Below, in pieces: positions 57,550 through 64,000 of a stretch of DNA of 64,000 nt (position 1 is its first letter; every line of letters starts with the position of its first letter). The stretch spans positions 357,975 to 421,974 of the forward strand of contig PKUJ01000027.1 in the NCBI GenBank assembly GCA_002869565.1, written 5' to 3'. The notes below the pieces were generated by a model, which was given only the letters and a program-made list of their open reading frames with translations, was not told the DNA's origin and ran no database searches. The DNA is from Arcobacter sp. (GTDB taxonomy: Bacteria > Campylobacterota > Campylobacteria > Campylobacterales > Arcobacteraceae). A program made the translations under genes and the position numbers.

Positions 57550-57831
57550 TTATACAGATTTAACATATTTATTTGAAACATTGCTATATAAAAGATATTT
57601 TTCATTTTCTATAATCACTTTTATAGGTTTTGGTTTATCTTCTGATGTATCTGATTCATAGCTTGATTTAGCACTATCTGAGAAGCTTTTTACATCATCT
57701 TTTGTAAATACTTCTAGATGTAGAAGTTCTCTATTTATTTGTTTACTTCTATTATATTCTCCTACTAAGCCTATTACTTCTCCTGCTTTTATTTTTATTG
57801 GGGTAAAGTAAAATTTTAAAAGTGCAGACAT
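57550..57831 (-). pseudogene. fragment of an effector N-terminal (M23-like) domain
   Basis: A 93-codon ORF. Residues from TPIKIKAGEVIG to EDKPKPIK repeat residues about 222-283 of the 837-residue effector. The DNA (57619-57804) differs by one base from 62665-62850. Both ends are unrelated sequence. The ATG lies inside a hairpin after the SH3 gene, so translation is doubtful. It is a recombination remnant rather than a functional gene. Confidence 0.75.
57619..57804. repeat. 186-bp direct repeat, copy A
   Basis: Matches 62665-62850 with a single mismatch (57742 T versus 62788 C). Far more alike than the two effector paralogues are to each other, so the duplication or conversion was recent. Confidence 0.9.
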
Positions 57832-57861
57832 AGAATTTTTATTTTATTCTACTGCACTTTT
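57818..57861 (-). terminator. hairpin after the SH3 immunity candidate
   Basis: AAAAGTGCAG/CTGCACTTTT with inner TAGAAT/ATTCTA, overlapping the gene's stop codon. A possible weak terminator of the array. Confidence 0.45.
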
Positions 57862-58737
57862 AGGTATCCAAGCTTTTATATCTTTTTTGCCATGATAAAG
57901 AATATAATACCAATCATCTTTTTCTTCTAATATTTCTACTTTATCACCTTTTATTAGGTACATCTTTGTTTTTATTGGTGGGGTTTTGTAGAGGGGTTGC
58001 TTTTTTAGATTTATTGTATATAGTTTACTTTCTTTTTTTATATTCCAACTTTCTTCTTGTGGTATCCATTTACCATTTACTAGAACTTGGATATTTGCTT
58101 CTTTTGTTGCTTCTCTATCACAAGTGCCAGTTTCATATAAACGCTCTAATATTTTTTCTTCGTTGTAGTAAGGGTAAAACTCTTTTGGATTGTAAGAGGT
58201 ATAAGTTCTATGAATTCTTCCAAACACTTGCTCTTCATTAAAATATGAATTATTCCAACTAGGATTTTTATAATCAATTTTATACAACATTGGAAGATAA
58301 AATATAATGTTTTGTTTTTTATCTAAAGTTATAATGCCATTAACTCCTCCAATTTGTCCACCTTTTTTAAGAATACCTAAAGAACTAACTTGAGATACTA
58401 AATACATATCATTATTTTTACTATAACATAATGTTGCAATGGCAGATATATCATATCTGTGACTTATACTATGCCCATATTTATCATCACTATATACATT
58501 GATTTTATTAAAATCAATACTAGAATTTACAGCAATATCACCATCATCAAATATTTGTTTTTCAATAGAAACTTTAATCTTTCCATCTTTAGTTTTAAAA
58601 CTTATTTGATGAATATCTTCTTTAGTATTATTAATCATTTTATATTGACTAACTATTTTTTCAAACTCTTTGGGTGTAACAGCATATAAAATAGAACTAC
58701 TTATTAAAAGAAACAAACATATCTTAAATATTTTCAT
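57844..58737 (-). CDS. periplasmic SH3-domain protein, candidate immunity to effector 2
   Basis: 297 residues: signal peptide (about 1-19, SSSILYAV), a beta-rich domain (40-230), then a bacterial SH3 domain (LYKTPPIKTKMYLIKGDKVEILEE...DIKAWIPKSAVE). It starts 12 bases after the GH19 effector 2 stop. Placement and periplasmic location fit an immunity protein protecting against a peptidoglycan hydrolase. No known immunity family recognised. Confidence 0.65.
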   Translation of the reverse strand: MKIFKICLFLLISSSILYAVTPKEFEKIVSQYKMINNTKEDIHQISFKTKDGKIKVSIEKQIFDDGDIAVNSSIDFNKINVYSDDKYGHSISHRYDISAIATLCYSKNNDMYLVSQVSSLGILKKGGQIGGVNGIITLDKKQNIIFYLPMLYKIDYKNPSWNNSYFNEEQVFGRIHRTYTSYNPKEFYPYYNEEKILERLYETGTCDREATKEANIQVLVNGKWIPQEESWNIKKESKLYTINLKKQPLYKTPPIKTKMYLIKGDKVEILEEKDDWYYILYHGKKDIKAWIPKSAVE

Positions 58738-58749
58738 TTTACTATTCTC

Positions 58750-60042
58750 CTATAATCCTAAGTGATTTTTAATTGCATTAAATTTAGTTGTTCTATCAGC
58801 ATGACCTTTTGGTTGCTTGATCCATTCTCCATAGTCACTAAAATATATATAACCACTTGTTGCTTGATTTTTATCATACCATCCATTTACTGATGCACCA
58901 ACAGCATTTATAACACCTGCACTTGTTCCCATATCTGCAAGTGTATTAATATTTTTATATTTACTTTTTTTCCCTTTGTTTACCCAATACCAACAAGCAG
59001 ATTCGACTGCATACGCTATCTTAGTTTTAACCAAATCAGGATTATTCACAAAATCTTGTATATCATCTGGATTTTTTGTATCATGAGATGATTTATAGTT
59101 AGTATAATTAGTTCTTCCTGTAAGTTGAATAAGCCCTCTTCCTCTAAAATTATAGCCATCATCTGTTCCTGCGACATTTCCATTTCTAGTACCATATACA
59201 CTATTAAATAAATCAGGTTGTTTTAAAAAACCATTTGCTTTAACAGTTATTGCATTAATATCCGTTGCTCTTGAAGGCCATGTTCCAAGGGCATTACTTA
59301 AAGTAAAGTTTATCCCTTCTCCAAAACTTGTAAACGATGTACTCTCATGTGCACATTGTGAAAGAAAATGTGCAACTCTTAGGCAAGTATTTATCTCATA
59401 TTGAGGACAATATTTATTTAATGCATCTATTAATTCTTGATTATTACTCGCACTTGTACATCCCATTGCAGCCAACATTTCTTTAGTTATTAAACACCCA
59501 CTATTCCCAAACTCCCCAACCAACCCAATAGGATTAAAATGAAATACTTTGTCACTAGCTGGAAAATCACTAATACCTTTACACTCTTCAAATAAAGCTA
59601 ATTTATTAACTCTTTTTTCTTCATTATCTAAATGTTTTATTATATCAGCATAGTTTTTTATATTTTCTTTATGCTTTTGTAATATCTCTTTTATTTTTTT
59701 TGGTAGATTTATTTTCTTATCCCATTCTGATGAGTGTTTTACTATATATTTGGATGTAGTTTTTTTTATTGCTTCATTTTTTGAAGCATCTTCTAATTCT
59801 TGGGCTTCTAGTTGACTATTATTATTTGTATCTATTAATTCAAACAGTTTTTTATATATACTATTTATTTCAAGTTTTTCTGTTAGATACTCTTCTTGTT
59901 CTGGAAGAAGATATTTATGAAGATTTTCAAATATTGATATATCATCATCTGAACTCTCATCTATTATTGTTGCCCATTCAAATGTTATTGGGTGTATCTC
60001 TTTACAATCACTATAAAGTATTTTTGAAAGATTAATTGACAT
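58750..60042 (-). CDS. T6SS effector 2: headless GH19 muralidase
   Basis: 430 residues. Residues 9-180 are the adaptor shared with effector 1 (YSDCKEIHPITFEW to KVFHFNPIGLVGEF), with an EF-hand-like loop at 71-82 (DTNNNSQLEAQE, imperfect). Residues about 185-430 form a glycoside hydrolase family 19 domain with candidate catalytic E233 in AHEST and E242 in GEG, and FRGRGLIQLTGRTNY. It lacks the M23-like head of effector 1, so it may rely on another carrier or be an orphan cassette. It starts 8 bases after the TPR immunity candidate. Confidence 0.8.
   Translation of the reverse strand: MSINLSKILYSDCKEIHPITFEWATIIDESSDDDISIFENLHKYLLPEQEEYLTEKLEINSIYKKLFELIDTNNNSQLEAQELEDASKNEAIKKTTSKYIVKHSSEWDKKINLPKKIKEILQKHKENIKNYADIIKHLDNEEKRVNKLALFEECKGISDFPASDKVFHFNPIGLVGEFGNSGCLITKEMLAAMGCTSASNNQELIDALNKYCPQYEINTCLRVAHFLSQCAHESTSFTSFGEGINFTLSNALGTWPSRATDINAITVKANGFLKQPDLFNSVYGTRNGNVAGTDDGYNFRGRGLIQLTGRTNYTNYKSSHDTKNPDDIQDFVNNPDLVKTKIAYAVESACWYWVNKGKKSKYKNINTLADMGTSAGVINAVGASVNGWYDKNQATSGYIYFSDYGEWIKQPKGHADRTTKFNAIKNHLGL
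59953..60006. repeat. 54-bp perfect direct repeat, copy A (effector junction)
   Basis: Identical to 62218-62271. It encodes the KEIHPITFEWATIIDES block at which the headless effector 2 joins effector 1's architecture; a likely crossover site. Confidence 0.85.
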
Positions 60043-60050
60043 AAGAAAAT

Positions 60051-61025
60051 CTAACTATACATCAAGCTCATATTTTTATTATGTTGACTTATTCCAAACC
60101 ATTGTAATAGTTTAGAAAAAAATGTTTTTTCTTCTTTTTGAGAGGTAGTTTGTGATTGATTTTTAGCAAGAGTTTTAGAATCATTCACTAATTCCAAAAC
60201 TCTTTTTGGTATTTTATTTTCTTTTCCTGTTTTTTTCATTAATTCTATATATTTTTTATATGCTTTTATTGCTTTAGTTTTTTGTTTATTTCCTAGGTAT
60301 GCATCACCTAGATTTATATAAGCTACTATTCTATTTGGGTATTTTTCTAGGATTTTTTCTAGTAGGTATATTGATTCTTTATAGGCTCCCGCTTGTTCTA
60401 GGTAGTATGCTAAATTATTATACGGTGTCAAATTAATAGGTAATAATCTATATTCATTTAATAATGAAAATATATATTCTGTAGATATAAAAGAAATATC
60501 TAATTTCTTTTTTAATCTTCTTGTAATAGCTAAAATAAAATTATTATCTTCATTTTTGATATTAATACATTTTTCATTATTTTTTGAATTATTAAATATA
60601 CAGACTTTTGTTTTTAAATATGTTGAATAAATACTTATTGATTTATTTAATTTCCAATTATTGTTTACATATGAAATGAAATATTCTCTTATTTCTCCAC
60701 CAGCTCCATTAAAAACTGTTTTAATATAAAGAATATTATCTCCTTCTTTATATTCTTTTATTTTAACTAAAGAATATATTCCATCAAAACTATAATTTTC
60801 CCCACTATAAACTTTTTCAAATTTATTATGCTTATTTATATAGAATAATAATTCATTTCCATTTTTATTATTCGCTATAATATCTTTCAACCCATCATTA
60901 TTAATATCTATATTATAAATATCGTAAGAAATATCATTACTTATACTTTCATAAGATAAGTTTTTTCCTGATAAAGATGTTAATAAAAGTAAAATTAAGT
61001 TAATTTTTATTAATACAATTTTCAT
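60051..61025 (-). CDS. periplasmic FG-GAP/TPR protein, candidate immunity to effector 1
   Basis: 324 residues: signal peptide (about 1-20), an FG-GAP/VCBS-like calcium-type loop (NIDINNDGLKDIIA), a beta domain, then TPR repeats (about 205-275: YKESIYLLEKILEKYPN, AYINLGDAYLGNKQKTKAIKAYKKYIEL). Its start lies 26 bases inside the end of effector 1, so the two are coupled. The sequence has a degraded second copy at 57473-57544. It is inferred to neutralise the GH19 activity of effector 1. Confidence 0.7.
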   Translation of the reverse strand: MKIVLIKINLILLLLTSLSGKNLSYESISNDISYDIYNIDINNDGLKDIIANNKNGNELLFYINKHNKFEKVYSGENYSFDGIYSLVKIKEYKEGDNILYIKTVFNGAGGEIREYFISYVNNNWKLNKSISIYSTYLKTKVCIFNNSKNNEKCINIKNEDNNFILAITRRLKKKLDISFISTEYIFSLLNEYRLLPINLTPYNNLAYYLEQAGAYKESIYLLEKILEKYPNRIVAYINLGDAYLGNKQKTKAIKAYKKYIELMKKTGKENKIPKRVLELVNDSKTLAKNQSQTTSQKEEKTFFSKLLQWFGISQHNKNMSLMYS

Positions 61026-63513
61026 AATCCATTATTCCCTTTATATCTTTTAAATAATCTCTTCTCTCCTGAAAACCATTACCTCCACCATTTACTAGCC
61101 AACTAATAGTATCTATCCAATCATTATCTGCAAGTAAATTAAGATTAAGCGTTCCATAGATTTGAGTATTATTCCCATATGACAATATTTGTTTTTCTGA
61201 TGAAGCTTGCTCATTTCCAACAGCAGTACCTACTATTCCAGGAAAAGAAGGAGCATTCCAAGTTCCAGGAGTACTACTACTCAAGGTTTTACCTTGTTCC
61301 CAAAACCAACCAGCTGAGTCAAAAACCAATTCAATATCACTACCTACTTCATTATAATTAGTTAAATAATCAGTTCTATTTAAATAATCGAAATATTGTT
61401 TATATCCAGTATGACCTGAACCTGAATTACCTTTCCATGTAAGTTGCATCAAACCTCTTCCATAAAATGGATAATAACTTTTTCCTGATAAATAACTAGA
61501 AGAACCTTCTTCTTCACTACTTCTAAATCTATTTGTTTCATGATAAATTTGTGCTAAAAAATGAATTTTTCTTATACAGGTATTTATATCATACTTATTA
61601 AAAGTTTTATTCAATTCTTTTGTAAATTTTTCATATGTTTTATCACTACTAGGTATATTAGTTTTTATTGTAAATAAGTCATAATCACCTTCTAAAAAAC
61701 TTTCACTATTTCTTAATTCTTCAACAATATTTTTAACTTCATCAACAGTAAAGTTTCTACCACAATAACAACTATTACTTCCAAACTCCCCAACCAAGCC
61801 AATAGGATTAAAATGAAATACTTTATCAGTAGTAGGGAACCCATCTATAGAACTACATTCATTAAAAAAGTTTAATTTATCAACTCTTTTTTCTTCATTT
61901 TCTAAATGTTGTTTTATTTTATCATAATTCTTTATATTATCTTTATACTCTTCTAATATTGTTTTTATATTATTTGGTAAGTTTATGGTTTTATCCCATT
62001 CTGAAGAGTGTTTTACTATATATTTTGAAGTTAATTGTTTTATTGCTTTTTCTTTTGAGGCATCTTCTAGCTCTTGTGCTTCTATTTGTCCATTTGTATC
62101 TTTATCTATTAATTTAAATAATTCTTTATACAATGAATTTATTTTTAATTCATCTTCTACAAATTCTGGAAGAAGATATTTTTTTATATTTTCAAATATA
62201 CTTACATCATCACTACTACTCTCATCTATTATTGTTGCCCATTCAAATGTTATTGGGTGTATCTCTTTACAGTCAGTATAAAGCAAAGCTTGCGTCTTGT
62301 CTTCATTGATATAAATATATTTTTTATTATCTAAAGTGATTGTTTTAACATCTTTCATAAGAACTATTTTATCTTCTGATTGTTTAGTATTTGTGTTTTC
62401 TGCTACTTTTATTTTCCCTATTGAACCTTTATATATATTCCAGTTATTACTAGATACATCATCTGTTTTTATTTTCAATAATTTATATCTATTACTTAAT
62501 ATAATTATACTTGTATCTATTTCTATTTTTGTTCCATTACTTAATGGTGCTGGTGTAGTTAGTTTAGTACCCGTACTATCTTTTATTGTTGCTGTACCAT
62601 CTGAAGATTCTATTACACTTTGATCTTTTATTTCATATATATCTTTATCTTTTTGAATTTTTATTTTTATAGGTTTTGGTTTATCTTCTGATGTATCTGA
62701 TTCATAGCTTGATTTAGCACTATCTGAGAAGCTTTTTACATCATCTTTTGTAAATACTTCTAGATGTAGAAGTTCTCTATTTATTTGCTTACTTCTATTA
62801 TATTCTCCTACTAAGCCTATTACTTCTCCTGCTTTTATTTTTATTGGGGTTGGGGAAATTATTATTGTATCTGTTGAAGTATTAATATTAATAGTTTTTA
62901 AACTTAGTGCATCTTCTATTGGTTTTATATTTGATTTATGAATTGTAGCATTATCAGTTCTTTCTATTTTATCTACATAAAGAACTTTATATCTATTACT
63001 CCCCACTTCTTCACCAAGTGTGATTTTTACATTTTCTGCTAATTCTTCTAATTTATCTTCATCATTATATGATGTACCTTTTCTTAAAAATCTATTTGTT
63101 CCTATTACTTTATGAGTACTAAAATCATATTTATCTTTAGAAGCAGTATGCATATACAAAGAAAAAAATGTTAGTTTATTTCCTATTGGGTATTCAAAAT
63201 AATGTCTTAGAAGAAAAAATCCATTTGAGTACAATCCTTCTAGGTCTTTTTCTTCATCATCATTTTGCAGATATTTATCATTTATTCTATATGCAACTAA
63301 TTCTCCCTCTGCTATTGCTCTTATACCTTGGGTTGCTTTTACATCTGTTAATACCGTATCACTAAAATGGACTCCACCATGCCAAAACCCATCTTTACTA
63401 AAAAGATAATTTCCATTATCTATTTTTGTAAAAAATTTATAATACTCTTCTTCTTTATTTACTTGTTTAAAAGGATAAGAAAAATTTGGTATATTTATTT
63501 TTGATTCACTCAT
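61000..63513 (-). CDS. T6SS effector 1: M23-like head, EF-hand adaptor, GH19-like toxin
   Basis: 837 residues. Head (1-285): LytM/M23-like (WHGGVHFSD 44-52, FSLYMH 117-122, LHLEV 249-253) with incomplete metal sites. Next are SH3-like segments (285-410), then the shared adaptor (411-578, YTDCKEIHPITFEW to KVFHFNPIGLVGEF) with a canonical EF-hand loop D470-E481 (DKDTNGQIEAQE). The GH19-like toxin (590-837) has E659 in YHETNRF, SEEEG, and FYGRGLMQLTWKG. It starts 8 bases after the VgrG stop, so it probably loads on that spike and attacks peptidoglycan in target cells. Confidence 0.8.
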   Translation of the reverse strand: MSESKINIPNFSYPFKQVNKEEEYYKFFTKIDNGNYLFSKDGFWHGGVHFSDTVLTDVKATQGIRAIAEGELVAYRINDKYLQNDDEEKDLEGLYSNGFFLLRHYFEYPIGNKLTFFSLYMHTASKDKYDFSTHKVIGTNRFLRKGTSYNDEDKLEELAENVKITLGEEVGSNRYKVLYVDKIERTDNATIHKSNIKPIEDALSLKTININTSTDTIIISPTPIKIKAGEVIGLVGEYNRSKQINRELLHLEVFTKDDVKSFSDSAKSSYESDTSEDKPKPIKIKIQKDKDIYEIKDQSVIESSDGTATIKDSTGTKLTTPAPLSNGTKIEIDTSIIILSNRYKLLKIKTDDVSSNNWNIYKGSIGKIKVAENTNTKQSEDKIVLMKDVKTITLDNKKYIYINEDKTQALLYTDCKEIHPITFEWATIIDESSSDDVSIFENIKKYLLPEFVEDELKINSLYKELFKLIDKDTNGQIEAQELEDASKEKAIKQLTSKYIVKHSSEWDKTINLPNNIKTILEEYKDNIKNYDKIKQHLENEEKRVDKLNFFNECSSIDGFPTTDKVFHFNPIGLVGEFGSNSCYCGRNFTVDEVKNIVEELRNSESFLEGDYDLFTIKTNIPSSDKTYEKFTKELNKTFNKYDINTCIRKIHFLAQIYHETNRFRSSEEEGSSSYLSGKSYYPFYGRGLMQLTWKGNSGSGHTGYKQYFDYLNRTDYLTNYNEVGSDIELVFDSAGWFWEQGKTLSSSTPGTWNAPSFPGIVGTAVGNEQASSEKQILSYGNNTQIYGTLNLNLLADNDWIDTISWLVNGGGNGFQERRDYLKDIKGIMDYENCINKN
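62218..62271. repeat. 54-bp perfect direct repeat, copy B
   Basis: Identical to 59953-60006, inside the adaptor of effector 1. Confidence 0.85.
62665..62850. repeat. 186-bp direct repeat, copy B
   Basis: Inside the effector 1 head; matches 57619-57804 with one mismatch. Confidence 0.9.
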
Positions 63514-63521
63514 TTATATCC

Positions 63522-64000
63522 TTATTCTGAAAAGAAGATTTTTTCTATATTTAATTTTTTTATTGCTTTTTCAATCAACACCTTAGGAACTTCTTTAGCA
63601 CTAACACCACTATTCCCACTATTTTCAACATAATTAGGAGTTTTAAAGTGTATACCAGAACCATCTACTGTTAAGACATGACCTCCACATTTTAAAGTGA
63701 TTCCTGATGCTGCTTCAAAGTTTACTTCACTACCTGCTTGATATAGAGTTTCACCTGTATCTAAATGAAAGCCATCACTTATATCTACTCCCATTTCATT
63801 ACCTATTTGTATAAATAGATTTTCTAGGTATTTATCACTTACATCTTTTTCTACATACTCTAATAGGATATTTCTTATTGTTATTTGAACATTTTCTTCA
63901 TCTATAGTTTTAATATCATTTTTAACAATAGTATTAAAGTCTTTAAGTACATGAAGTTCATAATCCTCTTGTACTGTTGATATCTTCTCTTTTTCTACTG
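63522..64000 (-). CDS. vgrG: T6SS spike protein VgrG, C-terminal part (5' end outside window)
   Basis: About 159 residues are visible and the frame is open to the window edge. The VgrG-type beta-needle region is seen as GETLYQAGSEVNFEAASGITLKCGGHVLTVDGSG, comparable to the DUF2345-like repeats after the gp27/gp5 core. A C-terminal tail (GVSAKEVPKVLIEKAIKKL) follows and may bind the effector. Linkage to effector 1 is tight (8 bases). The upstream gp27/gp5 core is not visible, so the identification rests on the needle pattern and context. Confidence 0.75.
   Translation of the reverse strand, partial: VEKEKISTVQEDYELHVLKDFNTIVKNDIKTIDEENVQITIRNILLEYVEKDVSDKYLENLFIQIGNEMGVDISDGFHLDTGETLYQAGSEVNFEAASGITLKCGGHVLTVDGSGIHFKTPNYVENSGNSGVSAKEVPKVLIEKAIKKLNIEKIFFSE

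Noticed and set aside
57550..57831. A genuine small gene of 93 codons
   Set aside because: Its core is a near-identical copy of an internal piece of effector 1, with unrelated ends and a start inside a hairpin.
1..64000. CRISPR arrays, tRNA or rRNA genes, insertion sequences
   Set aside because: No regularly spaced repeats, no T-loop GGTTCGAATCC-type sequence, and no transposase seen on reading both strands.

Overview
The window is low-GC Campylobacterota (epsilonproteobacterial) DNA, most like the Arcobacter group. The grounds are the AT-rich codon use, the purD-RDD-lptD-PRTase-pnp gene order with a 6S-like RNA in front of purD, an SprA-related putative metalloprotease of the CJM1_0395 type, PutA without a DNA-binding domain, and a type VI secretion (T6SS) tip locus. 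No tRNA, rRNA, CRISPR array or insertion sequence was seen. No gene-free stretch exceeds 300 bases. Layout. 1-6.9 kb: the start of a membrane heme-sensor gene, a degenerate tandem HD/HD-GYP protein, a rhodanese, an unrecognised zincin-like protein, a universal stress protein, a DMT exporter, and a ribbon-helix-helix regulator with a partner gene. 6.9-15.2 kb: the livKHMGF branched-chain amino-acid ABC transporter followed by putA. 15.2-29.2 kb: a structured leader and a GltB-like FMN protein, a chemoreceptor, a DUF5718-type protein, DUF1223, a TtcA-like protein, DUF523, a PagL-like protein, a flagellum-flavoured three-gene operon ending in trxC, SulP, a diguanylate cyclase-pssA-ppx run, and a short flagellin-like gene. 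29.3-46 kb: core genes ilvB-ilvN, lpxD, ftsK, hpf, der, SulP, hemD, 6S RNA, purD, RDD, lptD, PRTase and pnp. 46.2-51.4 kb: a chemotaxis operon cheY-A-R-D-B. 51.4-64 kb: accessory DNA, mostly on the minus strand. An envelope cluster (two bitopic membrane proteins, an M23 peptidase, a lipoprotein) sits divergently from a ParA-like ATPase. A KAP-NTPase/FGE-fold fusion and a T6SS VgrG-effector array follow. How the last region seems to work: transcribed from right to left, it reads VgrG C-terminus, full-length effector 1 (M23-like head, adaptor with EF-hand, GH19-like muralidase), a periplasmic FG-GAP/TPR candidate immunity protein, headless effector 2 (adaptor plus a different GH19 toxin), a periplasmic SH3 candidate immunity protein, then a remnant made of an effector-head fragment and the degraded tail of a TPR immunity gene. 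A 186-bp direct repeat with one mismatch and a 54-bp perfect repeat mark the junctions. This is the layout expected of a polymorphic-toxin cassette array evolving by recombination. It and its KAP-FGE/ParA neighbours are the best candidates for an under-described system here.
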